Assembly (NCBI GenBank): GCA_002725015.1
Contig: PBQM01000062.1
Span: 1 to 54,819, forward strand
DNA length: 54,819 bases
Source: Flavobacteriaceae bacterium
Lineage (GTDB): Bacteria > Bacteroidota > Bacteroidia > Flavobacteriales > Flavobacteriaceae
Direction: 5' to 3'
The notes below the pieces were generated by a model. That model was not told the origin of the DNA. It saw only the letters and a program-made list of their open reading frames with translations, and did no database searches. The position numbers and the translations under genes were made by a program. This document shows positions 46,145-54,819 of this stretch, in pieces; position 1 is the stretch's first letter, and every line of letters starts with the position of its first letter.

Positions 46145-46177
46145 CAAATATAAAAAGATTGCATTTAAAATTCCAAA
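46145..46177 (-). promoter_or_regulatory. Promoter TTTG-N21-TATATTTG for the ECF sigma gene
   Basis: + strand CAAATATA 46145-46152 and CAAA 46174-46177; implies a leader of roughly 85-95 nt. Confidence 0.6.
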
Positions 46178-46266
46178 TTTTTTCTTTTTAATTTACTCTT
46201 AACAAGCTGTTAATCTTCTTTTTTTAGCCGTGTAATAGCATTATATTTAGACTTTATTTTTCTTAA

Positions 46267-49062
46267 ATGTCGACTGATTTTTCAAAACTCAACCCCAAAG
46301 AATTTATCTTAATCAAAGGGGCTAAGCTGCACAATCTAAAAAATATTGATGTGGCTATCCCAAGAAATAAACTGGTAGTGCTTACTGGTTTATCTGGGTC
46401 TGGAAAATCAACTTTGGCATTTGATACTTTATATGCCGAGGGTCAACGGCGCTATGTGGAAAGTTTGTCGAGTTATGCGCGTCAATTCTTGGGGCGTTTA
46501 AACAAACCCCAAGTTGACTACATCAAGGGAATCGCACCAGCAGTGGCCATCGAGCAAAAAGTAAATTCTACCAATCCGCGCTCAACTGTTGGAACAACCA
46601 CAGAAATTTATGATTATCTAAAATTGCTCTACGCACGGATTGGAGTGACTTATTCGCCTGTATCAAACAGGATTGTCAAAAAAGACTTTACTTCGGATGT
46701 CATTGACTATGTTAAATCTCAAAAAATTGAGGAAAAACTTTTACTCTTAGCTCCCATAAAATTAGAAGAAGGCCGAAGTCTAAAGGACAAGCTAAAAGCA
46801 TTAAAAAATCAAGGGTATTCAAGAGTTAAAGTTGATGGAGATGTCGGCCGTATTGATGATTTTTTTGAACTGGAAATCGAAACAAGAGCTGTACATCTTA
46901 TTGTTGACCGCATCATTGTAAAGCAAGAAGAAGATTTCTACAATCGACTTGCTGATGCTGTTGAAATGGCTTTTTACGAGGGCAAAGGCCATTGTGCAAT
47001 AGAAAATATCAAGAATTCAAAATATAGTGTCTTTAGTAATAATTTTGAACTAGATGGACACAAGTTTTTAGAACCCAATATACATTTGTTCAGTTTTAAC
47101 AACCCTTATGGTGCTTGTCCTAAATGTGAGGGTTACGGGGATGTTATTGGTATAGACAAAGCCCTTGTAGTGCCCAACACCACATTGTCAATTTATGAAA
47201 ATGCCATATTTCCATGGCGGGGTGAAAGCATGTCATATTATAGAGATTTGTTGGTAAACAACAGTCATAAATTCGATTTCCCAATCCACAAGCCTTATTT
47301 TGAATTAAACGACGCCCAAAAAGAACTCATATGGTCTGGCAATAAATATTTCGAAGGACTCAATGCTTTTTTTAAAGAATTAGAATCCAAATCTTATAAA
47401 GTGCAGAACCGCGTCATGCTGTCACGCTATCGCGGTAAAACAAAATGCAATGCTTGCGAAGGTAAACGGTTGCGGAAAGAAGCGAATTATGTGAAAATTG
47501 ATGGGCGTTCAATCACTGAATTAGTAGCCTTACCCATATGTGAACTCAAGCTATTTTTTGAAAATCTGGAAATCACTGAAAATGAATCTAAAATCGCCAA
47601 ACGCTTGCTTACTGAAATTAAAAATCGCATTGGCTACTTATCAAATGTTGGTCTTGATTATTTAACGCTAAACCGAAAATCCAACACCCTATCAGGCGGC
47701 GAAAGTCAACGCATCAACCTAGCCACATCGTTGGGCAGCAGTTTGGTTGGTTCTATGTATATTTTAGATGAACCCAGCATTGGCTTGCATTCTAAGGACA
47801 GTGAACGTTTAATTTCTGTTCTAAAAGATTTACGTGATTTAGGAAATACAGTCATTGTTGTGGAGCATGATGAAGCCATTATGGAAGCTGCAGATTATAT
47901 CATAGACATCGGGCCTGAGGCCGGAAATTTTGGTGGGCAAGTAGTTGCCAAAGGCGATTATAAATCCTTGCTAAAACAAAAAACACTGACTGCAGAATAT
48001 CTCAACGGAAACCGGTATATTAAAATTCCTAAACAACGAAGAAGTTCTGTGAATTCTATAAAAATAAAAGGAGCACGAGCCAATAATCTAAAAAATATTA
48101 ATGTCGAATTTCCATTAAATATGCTGACCGTTGTTACGGGTGTTTCTGGCAGCGGAAAAAGTACATTGGTTAAAGATATTTTATACCCTGCGCTTCAAAA
48201 AAAACTTATGGGATATGGACCTAAGCCAGCTGAATTTTCAGAAATATCTGGGAACTACAGCGCTCTAAAATTTATTGAATTTGTAGATCAAAATCCCATT
48301 GGGCGGTCTTCAAGATCCAATCCTGTCACCTACATCAAAGCCTATGACGATATCAGGGCTTTATTTTCAAAACAGAAATTAAGCGTTCTAAGAAACTACC
48401 AGCCAAAGCATTTCTCATTTAACGTTGATGGGGGTCGCTGTCCAACTTGTAAAGGCGAAGGGGTTGTCACTATCGAAATGCAGTTTATGGCCGACGTCAA
48501 ATTAAAATGTGAGAGCTGTCAAGGAAAACGCTTTAAAGATTCTATTTTAGAGATTAAATTTAATGGTAAAAACATTGATGATCTGCTCAATATGACCATT
48601 GATCAAGCCCTCACTTTTTTTGAAACCCACCAGTGCCAGAAAATTAAAAAGAAACTACAGCCGCTGCAAGATGTAGGTTTGGGGTATGTAACTCTGGGAC
48701 AAAGTTCATCAACTCTATCTGGTGGAGAGGCACAAAGAATCAAACTGGCCTCATTTTTAGGAAAAGGCAATCAGAGTGAACTGGGCTTATTTATTTTTGA
48801 TGAACCCTCAACAGGATTGCATTTCCACGACATAAAAAAATTACTTAAATCGCTCAATGCACTTATCGATCAAGGGCACTCCATCATTGTCATCGAACAC
48901 AATCTAGAACTTATAAAGTCTGCAGATTACATTATCGACTTAGGTCCCGAAGGCGGTCATAACGGCGGGGGACTAATGGCTTTTGGTACCCCTGAAAAAG
49001 TTGCAAAATCAACCAACTCGGTCTCTGCAAAATATCTAGAAAGCGCTCTAGGGGATCGCTAA
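46267..49062 (+). CDS. uvrA: Excinuclease ABC subunit A
   Basis: LTGLSGSGKSTLAFDTLYAEGQRRYVESLSSYARQFLG, two ABC signatures, CxxC zinc modules. Confidence 0.97.
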   Translation: MSTDFSKLNPKEFILIKGAKLHNLKNIDVAIPRNKLVVLTGLSGSGKSTLAFDTLYAEGQRRYVESLSSYARQFLGRLNKPQVDYIKGIAPAVAIEQKVNSTNPRSTVGTTTEIYDYLKLLYARIGVTYSPVSNRIVKKDFTSDVIDYVKSQKIEEKLLLLAPIKLEEGRSLKDKLKALKNQGYSRVKVDGDVGRIDDFFELEIETRAVHLIVDRIIVKQEEDFYNRLADAVEMAFYEGKGHCAIENIKNSKYSVFSNNFELDGHKFLEPNIHLFSFNNPYGACPKCEGYGDVIGIDKALVVPNTTLSIYENAIFPWRGESMSYYRDLLVNNSHKFDFPIHKPYFELNDAQKELIWSGNKYFEGLNAFFKELESKSYKVQNRVMLSRYRGKTKCNACEGKRLRKEANYVKIDGRSITELVALPICELKLFFENLEITENESKIAKRLLTEIKNRIGYLSNVGLDYLTLNRKSNTLSGGESQRINLATSLGSSLVGSMYILDEPSIGLHSKDSERLISVLKDLRDLGNTVIVVEHDEAIMEAADYIIDIGPEAGNFGGQVVAKGDYKSLLKQKTLTAEYLNGNRYIKIPKQRRSSVNSIKIKGARANNLKNINVEFPLNMLTVVTGVSGSGKSTLVKDILYPALQKKLMGYGPKPAEFSEISGNYSALKFIEFVDQNPIGRSSRSNPVTYIKAYDDIRALFSKQKLSVLRNYQPKHFSFNVDGGRCPTCKGEGVVTIEMQFMADVKLKCESCQGKRFKDSILEIKFNGKNIDDLLNMTIDQALTFFETHQCQKIKKKLQPLQDVGLGYVTLGQSSSTLSGGEAQRIKLASFLGKGNQSELGLFIFDEPSTGLHFHDIKKLLKSLNALIDQGHSIIVIEHNLELIKSADYIIDLGPEGGHNGGGLMAFGTPEKVAKSTNSVSAKYLESALGDR

Positions 49063-49087
49063 AATTAATTGCTTATTTGAAGGAGTT

Positions 49088-50368
49088 CTAAGAGGTCAGT
49101 AGCCGAGCCAAAACTTGGGTGCGAGCGCGGCGTGAATAGTGCTGAACTTGCTTTGGTTTAATTGAAATGGATTTGGTTTCATAGGATTTAAAAAGCTGTG
49201 CTATATGGACCTTGAGTCTGTCTTTATCCCTGTAGTCAAAGTAGGCACCCACAGCGGTATCATTCAATATCGATTCTACATCTGATGGTTTTGGTCCCAT
49301 GGCAACAATAGGACGGCCGGAATTGAGGTATTCAAATAGTTTGGCGGGAATGATATAGGAAGCGGTATCAGTATCGGCCTCAATCAACAACAAGACCTGA
49401 CTGGCTTTCTGAGATAATACTGCATCTCTATGAGGCACAATTCCCTTGTTTTCAAGGTAGGGTTCCAACCCAGATTCACCAATAATATCAAGTACTTCCT
49501 TGCTGATGTTGCCAATTAATACCAATTTAAATTTATCCTTAAAATGGTTTAATTCTTGAGTCAATTCAAAAAGAACTTCCCACAACAAGTTTGGATTTCT
49601 TTGAGGGGTTAACATGCCCACATGTGTGAGGGTAAACATTGTATCCATTTCAACTCTCGTATTAGAAATCTCATCAAAACCGTTGGTAATGACAGAAATC
49701 GGTTGTTTTGAAATGCCTGAAAGTATTTGTTTGGTCCTTGGTGCTGTCACAATGATATGGTCTGAAGACTTTAAGACTTTCGATTCCAATGCCAAATGTT
49801 TTTTTTGTGAGGATTTGCTCAGCTTAAGTTGATTGTGGTATCCAATAGCAGTCCAAGGATCTCTAAAATCTGCAAACCACTTCAGTGAATGTTTGGATTT
49901 CAATCCCAAACCAATCAGGTGGACACTGTGAGGTGGGCCTGTGGTAATGATGGTATCGATTTGGTGTTTTGAAATATAATTTGATAAAAATTTAACTGAA
50001 GGTTTGACCCATAAGACTCGGGCGTCAGGAATAAAAAAATTACCGCGAATAAACAGTAAAAGCCGTATCAAAAAACTCTGTTTTTTAGGGGTTGGAATAA
50101 GCCCTTTGGACAAGGTATTGGCTTTGGATTTTAAAAATCGATTTAAAAAACCCAAGGGTTCTGATATCGGCTGCTTTAAAACTTTGAGTTGTTTTGAAAT
50201 TTCATTGCAAAGACTGGGGTCTGCGGTTGGGTAAGTAGGGTTTTTAGGACAGTAAACAATGGGTTCTATGTCAAATTCAGGAAGGTACTTTACAAATTTA
50301 AGCCAGCGCTGTACGCCAGGACCTCCTGCGGGGGGCCAATAATATGTAATAATTAATACCTTTTTCAT
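49088..50368 (-). CDS. Glycosyltransferase (GT4-like)
   Basis: VLIITYYWPPAGGPGVQRWLKFVKYLPEFDIEPIVYCPKNP; ADTDTASYIIPAKLFEYLNSGRPIVAMGP. Confidence 0.88.
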   Translation of the reverse strand: MKKVLIITYYWPPAGGPGVQRWLKFVKYLPEFDIEPIVYCPKNPTYPTADPSLCNEISKQLKVLKQPISEPLGFLNRFLKSKANTLSKGLIPTPKKQSFLIRLLLFIRGNFFIPDARVLWVKPSVKFLSNYISKHQIDTIITTGPPHSVHLIGLGLKSKHSLKWFADFRDPWTAIGYHNQLKLSKSSQKKHLALESKVLKSSDHIIVTAPRTKQILSGISKQPISVITNGFDEISNTRVEMDTMFTLTHVGMLTPQRNPNLLWEVLFELTQELNHFKDKFKLVLIGNISKEVLDIIGESGLEPYLENKGIVPHRDAVLSQKASQVLLLIEADTDTASYIIPAKLFEYLNSGRPIVAMGPKPSDVESILNDTAVGAYFDYRDKDRLKVHIAQLFKSYETKSISIKPKQVQHYSRRARTQVLARLLTS

Positions 50369-52788
50369 TTACTTTTTTTGCTAAAAACAAGACTCAAAGC
50401 TCCCAAAGATAAGATCAGAAATAAAATTGAACTTATGAGTGAAATTTGAGCGCCAGATTGCACCACTTGCGGCTTAAACTCAAAAACGATGGTATGTATC
50501 CCTTTTGGAATTTTAAGCCCTCTTTGAACATAGTTGACATTGTAATGCGGCACTACTGCATTGTCTATTTGAACCTGCCATCCATTCTTGTAATAGTTTT
50601 CTGAAAAAACAGCAAAGCCATCATTCGTATTAATTGATTTATAAATTAATTTATTTGGAGCATAACCCACGAGTTGTATGCTTGCTGTGGAATCCCGTTT
50701 AAATATTGCATCTGGGTGTGATTTTATATTGACAATAGCCGTTGACTTGGAGTCAAAATCAGAAAGCGCCTTAATTTCAGCATCGGCATCAGCAACCGAT
50801 TTTAAAGTTTCGATAAACCAAGCATTGCCATTAATTTGTTCATTTTCGACATATTGCAATTGACCTTCATCATTTGAATAGATGATATATTTTGTGTTGA
50901 GCATGTTGAAGACCTCTGGATTCCCTTTGTCAATATGAAATTCTATAAGCTCATTAAAACGGCGCATTTTAGCAGCGTGGTAACCACTGATGGAATTGTG
51001 AAAATAGGATGCTTTTGTACTGCCATCCGAGTTGTCATAAATCCTAAAAACAGTAGTATCTCTTAAGATGAGTTTGTCAATTTCATTGGCTTGATAAGGT
51101 TTATCAACTTTAATTGCCGACCTAAAATTATCGTTATTCACATAACGACGGTCAACACCAACCAAATCCAAGAGAATCAAAAGGCCTAAAATAACCACTG
51201 TGATATTTTGATTTATTTTGTGTTTTAAATAGCCCCAAATTACGGCTGCCATAAACAAAATAAACAGCAAAGATCTTAAAGCGTCAGCGGTTAACAATGC
51301 GCTGCGATCTTTTCTCAATGCTTCAACAAAATCTTGACCGAAATAACTTGCATACTGGCCGTCTCTTAGTCCTACAAAATCAAATAAACTATTTTTAAAA
51401 AGGATAAAGATCAAGCAAATCCCTGAAAGCGTCAATACTGCTATTTTTAGCGCCTTAAAACAATTTTTTTTGAAAGCTTCAGGTTTAAATAATTGCGTCA
51501 ATCCAAAAACCGCTAAAATGGGAATACAAAGTTCTATGACAACTTGAATGGAGCTCACGGCTCTAAATTTATTGTAGAACGGAATGTGGTCAATGAAGAC
51601 ATTTGTAAGCCATGGCAGGTTCTTGCCATAAGACAGTAAAAGTGCTAAAATAATGGCCAATAGCAACCACCATTTATGAAAGCCTTTGTACAACAAAAGT
51701 CCTAAAAAACACAAGAAAATTACGGTGGCACCCAAATAAGCTGGTGCCTCCACTATGGGTTGTGCCCCCCAATACATGGGGGCTCTTTTAACTTCGTTGA
51801 GCGCTTGAATGGACGAGGCACCCAAATCCTTATATGCTTTGTAAGTATAGGAATCTTTTCCAAGTTCTTCAGAATTTCCCCCACCCAAGAGTCTTGGAAT
51901 AAATAAATTCAAACTCTCCAGAATACCATAGCTGTATTGAGTAATATAATCTTTATTCAACCCTGTAGTTTGAGGTCTTAGACTGCCATCCGCCAAAACA
52001 GTCAATTCACTTTGACTGCGGGTACTCTGCTTGGCATACTCACTAGTTGTCAAGAGGTTTGTAGCGTTCATTCCAACAGCAAGACCTGCAGCTACAATTA
52101 AAATTAAAGCCGATTTTAAAAAGTTTGGAATTTCATTATCTCTATATGACTTGACTAGCTGTGCAACGCCAAGAAATAAAATGACAAACAATAAATAATA
52201 TGTCATTTGAAAATGGTTGGCAACCAGCTCCAGACCTACAGAGAGAGTTGTAATTATAAAACCGAGTATATAACGCTTTTGAAAAGTAAGAAAAATACCA
52301 GAGAGCACCAATGGCATATAGGCAATGGCGTGGGCCTTAGCGTTATGACCAACCCCAATAATAATGATCAGGTAGGTTGAAAAACCAAAGGCCAAAGCCC
52401 CCAAAACAGCCGTCCTAAAATCGATTCCAAGCGTGAGCAAAAGAATGTAAAAACCCATCAAATAGAGAAATAAATAATCTGCAGGACGGGGTAAAAAACG
52501 CAACTTAAGGTCTAGTTTTTTTATGTAGTTGTGGGGGTATTTTGCCCCGAGTTGATAGGTTGGCATACCACCAAATGCACTGTTGGTCCAATAAGTCTCT
52601 TTTCCGGTTTCATTTTTAAAATCAAGTTGCTGTTTGGCCATACCTGTGTACTGAACAATGTCACTTTGATAAATTTTCTTGCCTTGTAAAACAGGGCTGA
52701 AATAGGTCAGCGATAGCAACAGCGATAGCACGGAAAAGCATAAAAACACCAGCAAAGGTTTGAGATAAGTTTCAAAGGATTGATTCAT
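50365..52788 (-). CDS. YfhO family multi-TM protein
   Basis: 807 aa polytopic; GKKIYQSDIVQYTGMAKQQLDFKNETGKETYWTNSAFGGMPTYQLG. Confidence 0.88.
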   Translation of the reverse strand: MNQSFETYLKPLLVFLCFSVLSLLLSLTYFSPVLQGKKIYQSDIVQYTGMAKQQLDFKNETGKETYWTNSAFGGMPTYQLGAKYPHNYIKKLDLKLRFLPRPADYLFLYLMGFYILLLTLGIDFRTAVLGALAFGFSTYLIIIIGVGHNAKAHAIAYMPLVLSGIFLTFQKRYILGFIITTLSVGLELVANHFQMTYYLLFVILFLGVAQLVKSYRDNEIPNFLKSALILIVAAGLAVGMNATNLLTTSEYAKQSTRSQSELTVLADGSLRPQTTGLNKDYITQYSYGILESLNLFIPRLLGGGNSEELGKDSYTYKAYKDLGASSIQALNEVKRAPMYWGAQPIVEAPAYLGATVIFLCFLGLLLYKGFHKWWLLLAIILALLLSYGKNLPWLTNVFIDHIPFYNKFRAVSSIQVVIELCIPILAVFGLTQLFKPEAFKKNCFKALKIAVLTLSGICLIFILFKNSLFDFVGLRDGQYASYFGQDFVEALRKDRSALLTADALRSLLFILFMAAVIWGYLKHKINQNITVVILGLLILLDLVGVDRRYVNNDNFRSAIKVDKPYQANEIDKLILRDTTVFRIYDNSDGSTKASYFHNSISGYHAAKMRRFNELIEFHIDKGNPEVFNMLNTKYIIYSNDEGQLQYVENEQINGNAWFIETLKSVADADAEIKALSDFDSKSTAIVNIKSHPDAIFKRDSTASIQLVGYAPNKLIYKSINTNDGFAVFSENYYKNGWQVQIDNAVVPHYNVNYVQRGLKIPKGIHTIVFEFKPQVVQSGAQISLISSILFLILSLGALSLVFSKKSK

Positions 52789-52798
52789 TGTTTTAAAA

Positions 52799-53062
52799 TT
52801 AGTCCAGTTCTTCGTAATCTATATACTCCCCAACATCCTTCTTGGAGCGTTGCTTTTTAACAGATTTATCGATACTCACATCCCCCTCATTGCTTGAATT
52901 ATAATTTGATGGGGGTTGGTTGAATTTTTTTGCCATTTTTTTGGCCATGGAACGCAGAATCCAAGGCGCCAAAAGACGTGTTATATATTTAAAAATTGAA
53001 TAGGCTAAAATGATGATGAGAACTGTTTTAACCAAACCTACTAACGATGCTGTTTGAATCAT
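52799..53062 (-). CDS. DUF4834 family small membrane protein
   Basis: One TM then ITRLLAPWILRSMAKKMAKKFNQ and acidic C-terminus VGEYIDYEELD. Confidence 0.75.
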   Translation of the reverse strand: MIQTASLVGLVKTVLIIILAYSIFKYITRLLAPWILRSMAKKMAKKFNQPPSNYNSSNEGDVSIDKSVKKQRSKKDVGEYIDYEELD

Positions 53063-53077
53063 TTATTCAATTTTTTT

Positions 53078-53085
53078 CAAAAATA
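53078..53085 (-). promoter_or_regulatory. -7 element TATTTTTG for the DUF4834-YfhO-GT operon
   Basis: CAAAAATA on + strand, 15 nt upstream of ATG 53062. Confidence 0.5.
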
Positions 53086-53182
53086 CAATTCTTATTTAGA
53101 ATGAAATACAATGTACTTGGGAATCTTAAACTTCAACTAAAACAGATTTTATATTCGGATTCAAAGTTCAATAAAAAATACG

Positions 53183-53190
53183 TAGTTTTG
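53183..53190 (+). promoter_or_regulatory. -7 element TAGTTTTG for the outer-membrane transporter-like gene
   Basis: Exact TAnnTTTG, 15 nt before ATG 53206. Confidence 0.45.
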
Positions 53191-53205
53191 AAGAAAAGTA
53201 ATCTT

Positions 53206-54183
53206 ATGAACTCAAGTTTTAAGTTTATATCTGCACTCTGTACTTTGTTGATAGGATCACATGCATTTGGGCAATATACGGATGTGATCAACTCCAACCG
53301 CCCAGGAGCCTCACAATCGGCTTTTTCTGTGGGTACCAATGTCTTACAATTAGAAGTGGGTCCTTATCTAATAGATGAAAATAGATCCCCTTATCCCAGC
53401 TTTGAAACCAAAGGCTACGGTATAGATTTTGCTCTGCATTACGGTTTTTTTAAAGAGGCTTTTGAGGTCAACATTCAGGGTCGTTTTCAAAGGGACACAA
53501 AAACTTACAATCCACCTCTAAACATTGAGGAGGATCGCTCTAATTTTAAAAACCTAAATTTAGGAATCAAATACTTAATCTACGACCCAAACAAAAATAA
53601 AGAAGAAAAAATCAATATATACAGCTACCATGCCAATAGAGGGTTTAAATGGCGGCATTTGATTCCTGCAGTGGCAGTTTCGGCAGGGTTAAATTTTGAT
53701 TCAAAAAACAATCCCTACACCTCAGCAAGTGTAGAGGGCTTGAGTTATAGAGCAGCATTGATTACACAAAATAATTTTTATGGAGGATGGGTGTTTGTGA
53801 CCAACTTAATGATGGACCGTATCAGCTCTGATCAACAAGATTTTCATTATATACTCACATTAACCCATTCATTCAGTCCTAAATGGGTTGTTTTCGTCGA
53901 AAAGCACGGTATAAAAAGTGATTTTTATGCCGATAATTTAGTCCGCTTTGGTGGTGGGTATTTATTGAGTAAAGATTTACAACTCGATTCTGCTGTTACC
54001 TTTAATTTTAAAGACAGTCCCTCTGTCTTTGGGTTAAATTTTGGAGTTTCGTATAGAATTGATCGGCACAGAGACGAACCAAAAGCAAGCAAGGGCACTT
54101 CCGCAAAAAAAGAAGAAAAAAGACGGGCTCGCGCTCAAAAGAGCGCTAAGAAAAAAAAGGTTGATAATTTTGATGAAAATTAG
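53206..54183 (+). CDS. Outer-membrane beta-barrel transporter-like protein
   Basis: Signal peptide MNSSFKFISALCTLLIGSHAFGQ; NSNRPGASQSAFSVGTNVLQLEVGPYL; alternating beta-strand pattern. Start corrected from 53047. Confidence 0.78.
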   Translation: MNSSFKFISALCTLLIGSHAFGQYTDVINSNRPGASQSAFSVGTNVLQLEVGPYLIDENRSPYPSFETKGYGIDFALHYGFFKEAFEVNIQGRFQRDTKTYNPPLNIEEDRSNFKNLNLGIKYLIYDPNKNKEEKINIYSYHANRGFKWRHLIPAVAVSAGLNFDSKNNPYTSASVEGLSYRAALITQNNFYGGWVFVTNLMMDRISSDQQDFHYILTLTHSFSPKWVVFVEKHGIKSDFYADNLVRFGGGYLLSKDLQLDSAVTFNFKDSPSVFGLNFGVSYRIDRHRDEPKASKGTSAKKEEKRRARAQKSAKKKKVDNFDEN

Positions 54184-54186
54184 ACA

Positions 54187-54819
54187 ATGATTATAGTTCA
54201 AGAGGTTCATTCAAAAAAAATGCGCCGAGAATTTGTAAAGTTTCCCTTTAAATTATACGAAAATTCCCCCTATTGGGTCCCCCCCATTATAAGGGAAGAA
54301 ATGGCTGTTTTTGAGAGTTCAAAAAATCCAATTTTGAAAGATGCCAATTTGAAATTGTTTTTGGCTTACAAAAATCAGAAACTGGTTGGCCGCATTGCAG
54401 CTGTTATTAATTGGATTGAAGTAAATGAACAGAAAAATAAAAAAATGCGCTTTGGATGGTTTGATTTTATTGATGACTTCCAAGTGAGCAAAGCACTGCT
54501 GGCTAAAGTCGCTGAAATCGGAAAATCTCATAATTTAGATTATATGGAAGGCCCAGTAGGATTCTCCAATCTGGACAAGGTTGGGGTGCTGACTTATGGC
54601 TTTGATCAAATTGGCAGCATGATCTCTTGGTACAACCATCCCTATTACAAAAGCCACCTAGAGAACCTGGACTTTAAGGTTGAAAAAGAATACTTAGAAC
54701 ACCAGCATGCCTTTGAGGATATTAAAATTGAAAACTACAACCGTATGGAGTCCATCATCAAAAAGCGCTATGGATTAGAAGCACTGAATTTCAATTCGAC
54801 TGCCCAGATGATGAAATAT
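54187..54819 (+). CDS. Partial CDS, GNAT-like/conserved hypothetical protein, runs off the window
   Basis: MIIVQEVHSKKMRREFVKFPFKLYENSPYWVPPIIREEMAVFESSKNPILKDANLKLFLAYKNQKLVGRIAAVIN...; absent from the ORF track because it has no stop in the window. Confidence 0.7.
   Translation, partial: MIIVQEVHSKKMRREFVKFPFKLYENSPYWVPPIIREEMAVFESSKNPILKDANLKLFLAYKNQKLVGRIAAVINWIEVNEQKNKKMRFGWFDFIDDFQVSKALLAKVAEIGKSHNLDYMEGPVGFSNLDKVGVLTYGFDQIGSMISWYNHPYYKSHLENLDFKVEKEYLEHQHAFEDIKIENYNRMESIIKKRYGLEALNFNSTAQMMKY

Noticed and set aside
52711-52734. Short tandem duplication (CAGCGATAGCAACAGCGATAGCA) in yfhO
   Set aside because: Two-copy, in-frame repeat encoding Leu/Ser in a TM helix; too short and common to be informative.
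1-54819. Defence island, prophage, integrative element, CRISPR array or biosynthetic cluster
   Set aside because: No integrase, transposase, phage, Cas, toxin-antitoxin or NRPS/PKS-like sequence seen; gene content is ordinary core metabolism, repair and envelope functions.

Overview
The window looks like a core-genome segment of a Bacteroidota (Flavobacteriia-type) chromosome. It is AT-rich, carries TAnnTTTG-type -7 promoter elements, and encodes a T9SS-type secreted protein plus several flavobacterial protein families. About 40 protein-coding genes are densely packed. I found no tRNA, rRNA, CRISPR array, transposase, phage or recognisable defence island. The contents include MtaB, a peptide-type SBP lipoprotein, a GlmU-like protein, L31 type B, phospho-sugar mutase, an MsbA-like ABC exporter, an RsmB-like methyltransferase coupled to a secreted EndA-type nuclease, monolithic PurL, and an AMP-ligase gene next to a marR-fadN-fadA-fadE beta-oxidation operon. 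They also include a LETM1-like protein followed by an ECF sigma factor and a membrane protein, OxyR, an S10 peptidase, a BatA-domain protein with a degenerate dihydroorotase, an MBL hydrolase, Bcp, Nth, a second ECF sigma factor, UvrA, a GT4-type gene with YfhO, and two partial genes at the window edges. I see no clear new multi-gene system. The observations most worth following are regulatory and small-scale: tandem MarR operators, an AAC-N16-CGTC ECF promoter, a symmetric shared bcp/nth promoter, a hairpin before a coupled start, a dihydroorotase homologue lacking metal-binding residues, an unannotated 49-aa ORF, and systematic corrections to start codons.
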